NCBI GenBank assembly: GCA_027924585.1
Contig: BSBM01000150.1
Span: 19,512,001 to 19,576,000 of the forward strand
Direction: 5' to 3'
Length of the DNA stretch: 64,000 bases
DNA from: Larix kaempferi
Lineage: Eukaryota > Streptophyta > Pinopsida > Pinales > Pinaceae
Shown here: in pieces, positions 20,058 to 31,500 of the stretch
Numbering within the stretch: the stretch's first letter is position 1
Layout of the letters: each line of letters starts with the position of its first letter
Translations under genes and position numbers: made by a program
Notes under the pieces: generated by a model
Databases searched by the model: none
The model's input: the letters and a program-made list of their open reading frames with translations, nothing else
Told to the model about the DNA's origin: nothing

Positions 20058-23000
20058 AGATTATGTCCTTCAATTGTCGTGGGTTGGCGAGCCCACTTAA
20101 AAAATCTTCGCTTCGTAGGTTGGTTGACTTAAATCAACCGAACATTATTATGCTGCAAGAAACTTTGGGAGGCTGTGAGGATGTGGTTCGTACACTAGAA
20201 TCTTTGCTCCCTGGCTGGAAGTTTGTAGGAGTGGATGCCAGGGGGCGCTCTGGAGGGCTGGCCTCGGGGTGGAAGGTAACGAGCTGCAGATGTGATTGTA
20301 CTTGGGGGATATCCTCTGGTCTTGGTTTGGAAGTATGGGATGCTGAGATAGGTCGGATGATCACGGTACTCAATATTTACGGGCCCTACCTTGACAGGGT
20401 GGGATACTGGGACTCCTTGTTAGGTATGGAGATTTTTGATGGCAGGGAAGTGATTTTGGGTGGGGACTTCAACCTCACTCTGGGATCTGCTGAAGTTTGG
20501 GGGCCTCGGGCTGCTCCGGACTCCTTAGCAAACCATTTCATCAACGCCTTTGTCAGAAAGGATCTCCTTGATATCATTCCATCCCAGCTATCTCCCACTT
20601 GGAGGAATATGAGAGCTGGGGTTCATCGAGTAGCTAAACGTCTGGATAGATTTCTGGTGGCCGAAGGGTTGGCACATGGGGTTGATCTTGTCAGACAGTG
20701 GGTAGGGTCAGGTGGAATATCAGACCATTGCCCCATTTTCCTGGAGATTCGAGGCAGCGGGCTAAAACCACCCAGCCCCTTCAAATTCAATCCTAGCTGG
20801 CTGAAGGAGGAGACATTCATTAAACTGGTACAGGAGCTATGGGTTCATCATCCACTTGACAATCAGACTCCTGCTGGTTCTCATTTTTTTCACAATCTGC
20901 AAAGAATTAAAGAGGCCACTAGAACCTGGGCTCATGGTAAAAGGGAGATTGATGATCAGAACTTAAAAGAGGCTGAGTTCAACATAGCCAGGTTACAAAA
21001 TAGTCTGGGCATGGGATACCTGGATGATATGCAGAAAGATGAATTGGTGGAGTGGGAGAAACGCAGGAATTTGATACTGGGTGAGCGTGAAGAGATGTGG
21101 AGAATGAAAAGCAGGGCGGTTTGGCTACAGTGTGGTGATGAGAACACCAAATTTTTTCAATCTTACGCTAAGGGGAGAAAATTCAAAAACTCTATCTGGG
21201 AACTCTCATCAGATACTGGGGAGCAGGTTTCCAGCTTTGATGGATTAGCAGCGCTGGGAGTTCGACATTTTGGAGATCTCTTCACGGCTACACCTGGAAC
21301 TTCCATTGCTGAGGTCATTCGGGTGACTCAGCTTTTTCCCAGCTTTGTGGGGGAGGTAGATAACTGTATGTTGATGGAGGAGGTGTCGCTGGAAGAACTC
21401 TCGACGGTGATGAAATCATTAAACAGAGATAGCAGCCCGGGGCCTGATGGATGGCCGATAGAATTCTTCCTAGGATTCTATGACTTCTTCGGGGAGGAGA
21501 TTTTGCAAGTGGTGGAAGAATCGCGCAAGGCTGGGTTTATCCATGGTCCATTCAACTCCACGTTTTTATCTCTGATACCTAAGACTGACAAGCCTGTCAA
21601 TTTTGCAGAATTCAGACCAATCTCTCTCTGTAACTGCATTTATAAGATCATCTCTAAGGTTATGGTGCGCAGACTCAAGAAGATTTTATCTCAAAACATT
21701 TCGTGTGAGCAATTTGGCTTCTTGGAAGGACGCCAAATTCATGAGGCAATTGGAATTGCACAGGAAGGATTACACACGCTCAAGGTGCAGAAGCAGAAGG
21801 GAGCGGTGATTAAGATTGATCTCTCCAAAGCCTTTGACAGGGTTAGCTGGCTTTATATCCGGTTGCTTCTTACTCACCTGGGGTTCTGCTATGATTTTAT
21901 CAGATGGATTATGGCCTGCCTCACCACGGTGAATTTTGCTGTACTAATCAATGGTTCCGCTAGCCCTTTCTTCCAGGCTGGGAGGGGTCTTCGACAGGGA
22001 TGTCCCCTGTCTCCTCTGTTGTTTCTCCTCGTCGCTGAAGGCCTTAGCCGTTTTATGATGAACGCCAAAGCTGAAGGCGCCTTTAGAGGCATTTCTATCT
22101 CTCAGGTTCTGTTCATTACACACCTCCTTTTTGTTGATGACATCCTGATTTTCTGTGATGGCACGAGCCAGGATATTGACAAGGTGGTTGAAGGCATCCA
22201 CTTATTACAAGCTGCAGCGGGTATGTTAGTAAATATCAACAAATCAACTATCACTTGCTCGCATTTATCCGAGCCGGAGATTCTTAACCTGGTGAACAAA
22301 CTACCCTACCAGACATTGGATTTAGATGATGGATTACAGTATCTTGGCTTCCTATTGAAACCGAATGCTTATTTGAAGGCAGATTGGAGCTGGCTAATAG
22401 CAAAATTAGAACTGCGTCTTCACGGCTGGAGTCACAAATGGCTCTCTCGGGCAGGGAGGCTGGTTCTGATAAAATCCGTATTGGAAGCAATTCCGGTTTA
22501 TTGGCTGTCACTTGCTTGGATTCCCACTGGAGTTCTGGAGCAGATCAGGAGACTGTGTTTTGCCTTTCTTTGGAAGGGTTCGAGTGAGAATCGGGCGTTG
22601 GTGTGGGTACGCTGGGAGAAGATTGCTGTTCCTAAGGCATTGGGTGGTTGGGGTTTAAAGAATATTTTCATGTTTGCAAAAGCATTGGGGGCCAAAGTGT
22701 CGTGGCGATTAATACATACACGGAGTCTCTGGACTAGAGTGGTCTATCATAAATACATTGCCCCTTTAACACTTCTCGAATGGATCAGGTTGAGAAACAA
22801 GTCGAGGGCTAACTGCTCAGTGGTGTGGAAAGCTGTGGTTAAGCACTTCACTTTAGTCGGATCGGGTTTAGTATGGAGGATTGGCGACGGGAGACTTCTT
22901 CGGATAGGATTGGACCCATGGGTTGGCTGCAGGGGTGGACATGTACTTTCAATGGATCTGAGGTCCTTATTGGCTTCTAGAGGATGTAATAATCTGAATG

Positions 23001-24190
23001 ACTTAGCGGATCAGGGAGCTTCTACTCTATGGCAACAGGGGTGGTTTTCGGCACAACAACTTGGGATCTCGGCTGAACTGCAGGAGGAATGGGATGAATA
23101 TATACGGCGGTTAAAACTGACCCATATTAGATTGACCAATAGGGCTGATATACTTATATGGGAGCACCATCCATCCGGTGTATATTCTCCAAAACATGGA
23201 TACATCCAGCTCAATGTGGAAAACCATAACAGGGTTTTGGTGTGGTGGTGGAAATTATTATGGAAATTGAGATGTCCGGGTAAAGCTAAATTACTTTTCT
23301 GGGCTATACTGGAAAATAAGGCCCCTACTTGGGACATTCTGCAAAAACGTTTCCTCCAGGGTCCGGGAATCTGTCCCCTTTGTAAGGTTGCTGAAGAGAA
23401 TCTGGCCCATCTTTTCATACATTGTCAATTCTCACAGACTGTTTGGTCTGAGATCAGCAAGATATTGACTAATAAGGTGGGGTGGAGGGGAACGTGTGTG
23501 CTGGAAGCATTCCAGTTATGGTGGACTGATCAGTATTCATCCCCTCTCCGGGCTCTCCCGTGTATCTACACATGGGGCATATGGCTCGCCCGCAATAAGG
23601 TGATTTTCCAGGACTGCAGGGTACCTGTGGAGTATGTAGTGGCTCAGATGGTGGCGGTCACTCTTCATTACGTGGCCCCAGTACAAGTGAGCAGAAAACG
23701 ACCTGTGAGAGTGGAACAGATTGATCTCTCCATGCCATGGGCATTCTTCGATGGTGCCTCAAACCAACAATCGGTTTGTGGAGGGGGGGGAATCCTTTAC
23801 AAATCTGAGGCACATTATTTCCATCTGGTGGCGGGATTGGGAAGTGGAACAAATAACTACGCAGAACTCATGTCACTAAAATTGTTGATGTTATTTGCAC
23901 TGGAACAAGGATGCTTGTCCCTTCAGATCTTTGGTGACTCCTTGATAATCATCAACTGGGCTAAGGAGATTACTTTGTGTCACGTGATGGAGCTTTTACC
24001 TATCCTGGAAGAGGTGAACCGGATAAAATTAAATTTCAACCACATCACATTTACACATATTTACAGAGAGCGGAATGTATTGGCAGACAAGCTATCCAAA
24101 GAGGCAACGGACTTCGCGATGGGTACATGGAAGATCACCATTCACTCTCCGGCTGGCACTTTCAACTATCCACACAGTCCATTTGTATGA
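20054..24190 (+). CDS. LINE ORF2: endonuclease, reverse transcriptase, zinc-binding region, RNase H
   Basis: This 1378-residue protein would nick the target and copy element RNA. The endonuclease occupies residues 1-230: FNCRG with Asn7, QETLGG with Glu36, GDFN near 138 and SDH near 223. RT lies at about 500-760: FRPISLCN near 520, KIDLSKAFDRV with the first catalytic Asp near 588, RQGCPLSP, and FVDD near 693. The zinc-binding region (about 1062-1130) has CPLCK and HLFIHC. The RNase H keeps all four acidic residues: FFDGAS (near 1233), NNYAEL, FGDS and LADKLSK (near 1345). The start codon overlaps the ORF1 stop (ATGA), suggesting coupled re-initiation. No stop or frameshift is seen, so the protein could be functional. 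Confidence 0.9.
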   Translation: MKIMSFNCRGLASPLKKSSLRRLVDLNQPNIIMLQETLGGCEDVVRTLESLLPGWKFVGVDARGRSGGLASGWKVTSCRCDCTWGISSGLGLEVWDAEIGRMITVLNIYGPYLDRVGYWDSLLGMEIFDGREVILGGDFNLTLGSAEVWGPRAAPDSLANHFINAFVRKDLLDIIPSQLSPTWRNMRAGVHRVAKRLDRFLVAEGLAHGVDLVRQWVGSGGISDHCPIFLEIRGSGLKPPSPFKFNPSWLKEETFIKLVQELWVHHPLDNQTPAGSHFFHNLQRIKEATRTWAHGKREIDDQNLKEAEFNIARLQNSLGMGYLDDMQKDELVEWEKRRNLILGEREEMWRMKSRAVWLQCGDENTKFFQSYAKGRKFKNSIWELSSDTGEQVSSFDGLAALGVRHFGDLFTATPGTSIAEVIRVTQLFPSFVGEVDNCMLMEEVSLEELSTVMKSLNRDSSPGPDGWPIEFFLGFYDFFGEEILQVVEESRKAGFIHGPFNSTFLSLIPKTDKPVNFAEFRPISLCNCIYKIISKVMVRRLKKILSQNISCEQFGFLEGRQIHEAIGIAQEGLHTLKVQKQKGAVIKIDLSKAFDRVSWLYIRLLLTHLGFCYDFIRWIMACLTTVNFAVLINGSASPFFQAGRGLRQGCPLSPLLFLLVAEGLSRFMMNAKAEGAFRGISISQVLFITHLLFVDDILIFCDGTSQDIDKVVEGIHLLQAAAGMLVNINKSTITCSHLSEPEILNLVNKLPYQTLDLDDGLQYLGFLLKPNAYLKADWSWLIAKLELRLHGWSHKWLSRAGRLVLIKSVLEAIPVYWLSLAWIPTGVLEQIRRLCFAFLWKGSSENRALVWVRWEKIAVPKALGGWGLKNIFMFAKALGAKVSWRLIHTRSLWTRVVYHKYIAPLTLLEWIRLRNKSRANCSVVWKAVVKHFTLVGSGLVWRIGDGRLLRIGLDPWVGCRGGHVLSMDLRSLLASRGCNNLNDLADQGASTLWQQGWFSAQQLGISAELQEEWDEYIRRLKLTHIRLTNRADILIWEHHPSGVYSPKHGYIQLNVENHNRVLVWWWKLLWKLRCPGKAKLLFWAILENKAPTWDILQKRFLQGPGICPLCKVAEENLAHLFIHCQFSQTVWSEISKILTNKVGWRGTCVLEAFQLWWTDQYSSPLRALPCIYTWGIWLARNKVIFQDCRVPVEYVVAQMVAVTLHYVAPVQVSRKRPVRVEQIDLSMPWAFFDGASNQQSVCGGGGILYKSEAHYFHLVAGLGSGTNNYAELMSLKLLMLFALEQGCLSLQIFGDSLIIINWAKEITLCHVMELLPILEEVNRIKLNFNHITFTHIYRERNVLADKLSKEATDFAMGTWKITIHSPAGTFNYPHSPFV

Positions 24191-24338
24191 GGTTCTGGAG
24201 GCTCGGCTCTGCACTACTAAGCATATATTTGATGGGGGCGTTGAGAAATAGCAGCACACTTTCAGCTACACACAGTCAATTTTGAGGATCAGGAGACTCG
24301 GCTCTGCTCTACTAAACAGATATTTGATGGGGGAGAGC
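24171..24338 (+). repeat. Imperfect tandem duplication across the ORF2 stop and 3' UTR
   Basis: cacacagtcc...ggctcggctctgcactactaag...atatttgatggggg (from 24171) is followed about 98 bases later by cacagtcaat...gactcggctctgctctactaaa...atatttgatggggg. The ORF2 stop lies inside the first copy. Confidence 0.75.
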
Positions 24339-24739
24339 ACGCTATTATTCTCCAGATGGGAGAAGGTTTAATTGATTTTGAGGACCGGTCTCCAGCTGTC
24401 AATGATCGAGTCCACAGGGTATAAGTATATCGCACAGTATTTGAACCAGAGTAAAAAATGATAACAAAGAGTGCTGTGAACAGCATTAATCGGTTATCAG
24501 GCACATAATGAGCATTTATAGATACAGGCTGGGACAGCCTTATATTGAATTCATATGAATTATGGATGCGGGAAATAAGGACAACGTTCGATCAAAGATG
24601 ATCAAGACACTGCTGATTTTTGTAATTATGAATATGGAAAGTAATTTGTGACAATGTAGGGATCGTAGTGATCTTATTACATGTGCTGAATGTAATTTTG
24701 TTCTTTTCTGAAATAAAATTACGAATTTTTCCAAGGGAA

Positions 24740-24752
24740 AATATATAACCTA
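24740..24752. repeat. Right 13-bp target-site duplication of the full-length LINE
   Basis: aatatataaccta is an exact copy of 18028-18040. Confidence 0.8.
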
Positions 24753-27727
24753 TATATAAAGTGTGAGTGAGCTGAGAGTTTTTTGAATTAAAATTACATT
24801 TTGTTTTGGTATTGATATCAAAATTTATGTTAAACCTTTATAGTAAAGTTTAATATATAAAAAGTTGATAATGTCTTTGACTTAATAAGATCCATCTTAA
24901 ACCCATATCTATCAAGCATAGAGAGGGATCCAATTTCTTGAGTTAAAAAAAAAAAATTAAATTCAAGAAATTTGATCTCTTTTGATTGATAGATTTGGTT
25001 TTAAGTTTTAAGTTTTTATTTTATAAATGAATATCTATTTTTTAATTACTTTTCATAATATTTTATTTTATGATACTTTCTATAATTTTTTATTTTCTGA
25101 GACTACATGAATTTTTTTAATTATTTTGTTACTAACAAACACTACATCACAAACGTTACAACTTCTCCCCATACTCGATTGTAGAGCACCTCATTTCTAT
25201 CGATGCAATTATATTTATTTTGGTATTAATATTTAATTAAAAATATTATAAAATAATAACAATTCTTTTATTAACTATAAAACAAAATGAAAAAATATAC
25301 TATCTATTTTACATTTTCAAAATTGTAAAAATAAAATAATTTTCAATAAAATAATTTTCAATAAAATAAAAAAAACCAATAATAATGATTACTTAATAAA
25401 AACGAAATAAAATATAATTACATATATGGAATTAATTTTATTCTTTACATAAGTTTAGACTGTTGAACGTTGATATGAAAGCCAGTTATACAACTAAAAG
25501 TGAAAAAAAACAGTGTCTTAAATCCATGACGGAAGCTTTTAACACTTTATCATACTTTATTATAATACTTATCTGAAAGCACAAATTTCCATTTTTGTAA
25601 TCTTGTCATTTTCTAAAGCAAAGAATAAAATAATAATATAAAATCCTTATGTGGATTTAGGCAGTAGAGAATGAAAAACCATAATGACATAATTACTATT
25701 TAAAATACCATAAAAGAGTTTTCTTTCCACTCCATTTAAAGCCATAAATGCAATGAGAATACCATAGCTAGGCCAGGGTTGGCGGTGGAGTCATGAAGTT
25801 GACCGGGCTTGCACTTCAAACCCATAGATTTCAATGTGAATGATCCAGTTGATGTAAGCATGGCATAATAATTAATAATCATCAAATGTAATAGTTGTGA
25901 TTGCAAATTCTCAACAATGTTAATGCATTTTCCGCCACACTACATTGATTCTATAATTTTTGGAAGAGAGCACATAAATGGTATGGATCTAGATTAGATT
26001 TGAATGGAAAATGAATAAATACTGCAGTTAAATTGTCTGGCATTTTGTTTTTATTGTGAAGGCTTCTGAGAACAATATTTATATTTGTTGTGCTGGAATT
26101 TTGTTTTGAGTATGGATCCTCGTGTTCTTTACACATCAATCAATAAGTGAGATCGTCCACTTGCTAATGAACTCGGAGAATCTGACTCTTTCACAACCGA
26201 CAATAAATCCTCAGGAAGGCATCCATTAGATTTAAAAAACAATTGAGATCAAAACCATGGACACGATTCAACAAGTGTGCACAACTGATGTAATCGGCTA
26301 CAATATATCCATATCCTCCTCAATTTTTACCACATGCAGACCTCTTATGAAATGAAAACTACAACAGAGAGCAACCGATACAAGCACTGCTTTTTCCTTG
26401 GATCGTATAATATGGATGGAAAACACTGGGTATGATAAGTACGCAACTTCAACAAGCCTGCAACATGTGTTGAGAATCATGGAAAGGTCACAGACAGTTG
26501 CAGCACAACCCTTCTCCATGAGCAACAGTTCACTCGGAGGCTCAAAACCCTACACAACACTATGAACTTCCTGCAACAACAACAATCAATCTTGAAGATC
26601 TATGCACCTATCTCCTAGCACATCAGATTAAATCTCAGTTAGATTTCTCATTGGATAAGCTTCTTGGAGCAGATCGATCTCCTTCCTAATTTCAAAGTTT
26701 CAAACCCTCGCGTTGCCTACATCTCATATGACTTGGTTTCTTAGTGCTCATGCGTGCGACCACACAAGCCGCATCTCAACACAAATTTTCAGCCTAGTAT
26801 AATTGTATATCTTACAAGTACCCAAAGCAATAGACAAAGGTAACTGCCGGTCCCAATTAAATGTGGTCAAACCATCCAAACCATCTAAATCTGAAAAATA
26901 CAGACATTGGATTGTGTGTTTAATATTCTCTGCCAACCTCACACAGAATTAAGCGGACAAATCCATGCATCAAGCGTTTACGGCGGCTTGCACAGGGAAT
27001 TTCAAGCCTGGTGAATCTGACCCTGAAGTCAATAACCCTTTGCCAACCATGTGCAGTTGACAACACAATGCACCTCACCTACTTACACGAAACATACATA
27101 ACAGGAAGTATCTCAATTCAAGATGAACATTAAAACCCTACACAGTGAAGATTTATACATTTAAAAGAGGATGATATCATTTAGCCACCCCTTCTGGGAG
27201 GGGAAAAACTAGAATGAAGTCATCCTCTACCATTAATAAAAATTGAAAAAAACTTATTTTTTAAAAATTAGATTTAATACTGTAATATATTTTACACTAG
27301 TTATAGAAAAAATTTATAAATTTTAAAAATACATTAACCCAAAATAATAAGAACTCCTCAAAACATATAGAATCCACGAACATTTATAATCCTCTTCAGA
27401 GACATAAAAAAAAATACTCCTATAAAATTGAAGTAAGTGATGTTTCTACAATGTCGATCCATTCATAATCATATTGCAGATTCTTAAACAATTGAATAAA
27501 GAAAACAAAAACATTCTTATGGAGTTGCATTTGTGCTTTTAATATTGTCAGTAAATCAGATTGTAGGTTCTTAAACGATTCAATGAAAGACAGAAATATT
27601 CATAAAATACTTGAACGAACAAGAATGGCCATTTTGCAGATTACTAATGCATAGTACACGAGTCTACACAAATGCTTCCTCGGTTGAACCGTTGGCGCTT
27701 TGCAGGAGGGAATTTGGGCATCATTCC
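24753..27727. other. Spacer between the LINE and the WRKY gene
   Basis: Very AT-rich to about 25740, then of more ordinary composition up to 27200. Short minus-strand ORFs near 25951, 26298 and 26748 have no recognisable domain. The last 500 bases lie beyond the WRKY stop and should hold its 3' UTR, but no clear polyadenylation signal could be chosen. The phrase aacattcttatggagttg near 27510 recurs near 55790. Confidence 0.5.
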
Positions 27728-29315
27728 CTACACTAGTGGATCACCCAAATTGAGCATAGAACCGGCTATGGCTACAGACAGGGCTGCAATGAAGTTGGGA
27801 TCTGTCTTTATAGAAGCCACATGATCCTGCATGTTTGAAGAATAATTACCCAATTCATTCTGACACAATACCTGACCCATATCGCTGGACAATGAAGCCG
27901 AGTGTTGGAAGCTGCCTGGCTCTGAATGTGGAGGCTGCAACTGTAATATTCCTGGGTTGAGCCGGTTGTCTGTGAGGTCGAGAGTGATTGTGGGAAACGT
28001 ACTCGAGGTCGACATTCTGGCAATGCAGGGTATAAATTGGTGGTCTGCAACGAAATTTTCTCTAATCATCCCCTCACCAATGAGCTGGTTGGACGAGCTA
28101 GCGTGCAAAGCAGCCAAAGCCAGAGGACTCAGAGAATGAGTGTGTTCGCCTTCGTAGGTTGTCATTACAATCTGAGGGTCTTCAGCGCATCTCTGAACCT
28201 GCTCAAAATTCAACATATTGAAACTATAAGTAGGCAGGCTAATTGTATGTATTTCATAGTCGATGAGAGTATAAGCACCAGATTTCTTTAGGGAGAGGAC
28301 GAGGTCGAACCTGTTTTTTCACTGGGCATTTGGGCGCGCCAGCACATTTGTAATAAGATCTTGGAAATGGATTGTTTTTTGTCATCTTTTGACCATACTT
28401 TCGCCACTGGCAACCATCGCTTCTCTGATGAGAATACATCAGATCAGTCCGCATGGTTACGACTCTTCTCGGCGCGGTCGCAGTCTGTTCATTGGAGACC
28501 GCTCTCGGCACTTTGTTTGGCTGCAACTCCCCGTGACAGCATGGGTTATCATCCATGGTCGAACTGATTCCATTCTGAGTCTGTTCCGACTGCACGTAAT
28601 TTATCTTCCTCTTATTTGAAGGCAGGTGGTAATTGTCCATACATTCCACATTCTTCTTCCCCTTCTCTTCATCTCGTTCGTTACAACCGGAAGACTGATC
28701 AGATTGGTGGGAAACTGCACGGCCGGAGTCGACATTAGTAGAGCCTGGGTACAATACGCTTTTGCTATTGCTCTGATGATCTGGATTGAATATCTACGAA
28801 GAAAACGAAAAGATGAAGATTTTTTTGAGATCCATGAAGATCTATAATAATCCCAATGTGAATTTGGCTTCCCAAATCGACAAGGTAATATACCTGCTTC
28901 CCTTCAACGCACTTCGGTTGTTGCACCAGAGACGTGATATGGTTCTGCAAGTATTTATATTGAGTACTCACGCTCTTCAACATAGACTTCAGTTTTTTAT
29001 TCTCCTCGTTTACCCGATTTATCTCTGCAACTATTATTGTCATCTGCATAAAATGCAAAAGCCAATCTGTACATAAACAAAAAAATGGCATTGCTTTAAT
29101 TTGAGATAAACATTAATAAGATGTCAAAGAACCTTCTTCTTGCGATCTTCCATCTCTTCGTTGTTCAGTACCTGGAGGAATACAGGGAGCCGAATGCTGT
29201 GTCTATACGCCTTCCGTTTATAGGGTTGAGGGAAGCAGTCAAGGCGGGGCAAGGCAGCGAAATTCGATCCTAATCCCAAACGGCCGTCAAGACGTTGAAT
29301 TCGTGTCTCATTCAA
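27728..29315 (-). CDS. Group IIb WRKY transcription factor, four exons
   Basis: Likely a nuclear DNA-binding protein recognising W-boxes (TTGAC). Exons on the minus strand: 29315-29133, 29043-28894, 28772-28311 and 28198-27728. The introns are 89, 121 and 112 bp, all GT-AG and phase 0, giving about 421 residues. Exon 2 carries a leucine-zipper-like stretch ([18 protein letters not shown]). Exon 3 ends in the WRKY domain, WRKYGQK then [11 protein letters not shown]. Exon 4 opens with VQRCAED and completes a CX5CX23HXH zinc finger (EGEHTH). The intron placed before VQR is diagnostic of groups IIa and IIb. TITLDLTD and [15 protein letters not shown] downstream favour IIb. SNKRK in exon 3 may be a nuclear signal. 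The first exon is the least certain, since its N-terminus resembles nothing known to me and the family is often longer. No lesion is seen. Confidence 0.85.
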
Positions 29316-29361
29316 TAAATCGGATACAGAAAGTCACGAGTGTACTTTATTACCCTAAATG

Positions 29362-29453
29362 CAGGTTTTGAAAACTTCCACCAGACAAGTTTGGAAATTT
29401 CAACAGGTTTTGAAAATTTCCACCGAACGAACGAACGAGTTTGGAAATTTCAA
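29362..29453. repeat. 42-bp tandem duplication upstream of the WRKY gene
   Basis: caggttttgaaaacttccac...gtttggaaatttcaa begins at 29362 and again at 29404. The second copy is lengthened by a small gaac run (cgaacgaacgaacga). It lies within 140 bp of the predicted start codon, in the likely promoter or 5' UTR. Confidence 0.75.
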
Positions 29454-29539
29454 GCAGACAGATTAATGCATGCAGCTGCAGGCTTTGAGTAAATAAATAA
29501 ACAATTTTTTTCCAAAAATAATTAAAACTAAAGTTTCAT

Positions 29540-29545
29540 GGTCAA
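29540..29545 (-). promoter_or_regulatory. W-box core upstream of WRKY
   Basis: TTGACC on the minus strand, about 225 bp upstream of the predicted start. WRKY genes often carry W-boxes for self- or cross-regulation. A 6-base match can be chance. Confidence 0.35.
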
Positions 29546-29769
29546 ACAAGTTATAACGTAAAACAAAATTATTATAATTTTGAAAAAAAAAATCAAATAA
29601 ATCCAGGAGTGAGCTTATTCCTTGGAAATTTGATTTTAGAACTTTCTAAACATCCAAAATGTACTCCGCATTTATTTTAAACGTAAGATGTAAGATTTGC
29701 CATCATGAAGGCGTAAATAAGTTCAATCCATGTAGAGTAAATTTGAAGTCCTGACATGAATATTAATCG

Positions 29770-29775
29770 TTGACT
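29770..29775 (+). promoter_or_regulatory. W-box core upstream of WRKY
   Basis: TTGACT on the plus strand, about 455 bp upstream of the predicted WRKY start. The same caution about chance applies. Confidence 0.3.
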
Positions 29776-31329
29776 ATTTTTTTAAATAATATTTATAATA
29801 ACTATACAAAATATTGAATTTTTATATATTATTTCATATAATATAAAAATAGAAAGTTTACAAAAATATAATAAATAAAAAAATATAATAAACATATTGA
29901 TTAAACCAAACACACACATAATGACAAAAGAAATTTTTAAATAAGATTCTTCTCAAAATTTCCATATTAAAAATAGAAATATAAAAATTCCTATATATAC
30001 ATAACAAGACTTTGACAAAAATCAAAATTTCCATTTTAAAAATAAAAATGTAAAGAAAATAATAGATAGCATATTTAATTACTAATAACTCATTAGTGAT
30101 AATAATAGATAACATATTTAATTACTAATAACTAATTAGTAATAATAATAGATTATATATAAAGGCTTGAGATATAGATATAATGATATGTAAAAATAAA
30201 AATGCACTTCAAAATGACGGATAAAATTAAAATTCACACATCCGTGAGATGTAGAGGTCACTGATTCTAATCTCGCGCATACCAAAAAATCCAACCATGT
30301 TAAGGGTTGGTCAAATTTCAACACTAAAAGTATCCATCCATGAAAAGTCAACTTAGATGTATTGAAGTTATAAAATTTATTCCTTTAAAGTGAAGAGCAA
30401 GGTTATGCAAATCAAGTTAGATTATTCAAGTTATAAAATTTATTGTTGTAAAGTGAACACGGATCAATAATTTATGGTTTTTTTTTTCCTTTAAATTTAG
30501 TGAATGTATTTTAGAAAAAAAATGTAATTTGTTAATTGATATTCATTCAATATTTTACAATTGTATTTTATATATGTAATTCCATTAATTTAAAATAATT
30601 AATTTTTTTTTTTTTTTAATGTAAATGATAGTAGTGTAGAGGAGTATAGTAATGTAAAGTAGTGTAAATGCCACCATAAAAATATTGGTGCAAAATTTTG
30701 TAGGTGAATTTTTCACCTAAGTATGTAATGGTTATTTTTCTATTTGATTGGTCATAGTTTGGCATGTACATATTCCATTCAGTTGTAAGAGTGTAAAAGT
30801 GTTTTTATTAACTCAACTTATTAGAGTGAGGAAAGTCTCCGAGAAAACATGTGCAAATGATAAAGCTTGAAGTTGGAATTATGACTATGTGATTCACAAT
30901 TACATAAGAAAAATTACAGCCAAACATCAACATCATTTGGAGTAGCTAAGAAAATGAAAAGGATTAGAGGTTTGTTGTGATTATTGTGATTGAATGACAA
31001 GAAGTCTATAAGAAAGAGTGATAGTGAATTAAGATGAGAATTGAAAAGAAGAGTTCAACTCTAGAAAACTAGACAAAGTGAAAAAGCCACAAATAGTGGC
31101 TTTCAATCAAAATTAGAAGAGGCTAAAAATAATAAATAATAGTTTATTTATCATATAACTTAGTATTAAATTATCAAATATTTTTTTGTTGGATACCAAA
31201 TTTTAAAATTAACTAATTTCTATTGTTTTAAAAAATATATCCAATTAAAATGTTGGAATTCTATATATATAATATGAATTCTATATTGCAATACACATAC
31301 ATATATATACACATAATATACAAGTTCTA
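29776..31329. other. AT-rich spacer with a short dispersed repeat
   Basis: There is no gene. The sequence taatagatar(c/t)atatttaattactaataac occurs twice near 30060 and 30105. The block 30960-31135, containing ttagaggt and agccacaaatagtgg, recurs at about 55915-56100. Confidence 0.5.
30960..31135. repeat. Dispersed repeat, partner at 55915-56100
   Basis: Both copies contain, in order, ttagaggt, aatgacaag, agtctagaag or agtctataag, tagtgaa, gaattgaaa, gaagag, aaagccacaaatagtggctt or gaagccacaaatagtggcct, and agaggctaaa. Nature unknown and no coding capacity. Confidence 0.6.
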
Positions 31330-31500
31330 TAGCCTGTGGGGGGCAGCTAAAGTGGTAAAGACTAGATATTGTAATTAGTTGTAAATGGAAGGTCACGTGT
31401 TCAAATCCCCTCAATCTTACCCGTGCGCCATGGTTCGGGCCCTGTGAATGCACCTAGGGGTATAATGGTAGCGAGACCTCGTGTCACTCAGTACAGAGAC
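31330..31500 (+). mobile_element. tRNA-derived SINE-like sequence
   Basis: ggcagctaaagtggtaaaga resembles a pol III A box, and aaggtcacgtgttcaaatcc resembles a B box at the normal spacing. The core gtaaatggaaggtcac is shared with the SINE at 5351-5448. The right boundary is uncertain. The following stretch (gccatggttcgggccctgtg) looks like a SINE body, and no A-run or target duplication is obvious. Confidence 0.55.

Larger units (their letters stand above)
18041..24739 (+). mobile_element. Full-length L1-type LINE with intact ORF2
   Basis: The element is about 6.7 kb and bounded by a perfect 13-bp direct repeat. It has a 5' leader of about 560 bp (18041-18599), an ORF1 with a CCHC knuckle, an ORF2 with endonuclease, RT, zinc-binding region and RNase H, and a 550-bp 3' region. 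That region ends aatgtagggatcg...gaaataaaattacgaatttttccaaggg with only a short A-run. The exact TSD and uninterrupted 1378-residue ORF2 mark it as young. The only visible lesion is one TAG in ORF1. Confidence 0.85.

Noticed and set aside
30170-30320. Third SINE candidate (gaggtcactgattctaatc resembles a B box)
   Set aside because: No convincing A box, tail or target duplication, and the core shared by the other two SINEs is missing.
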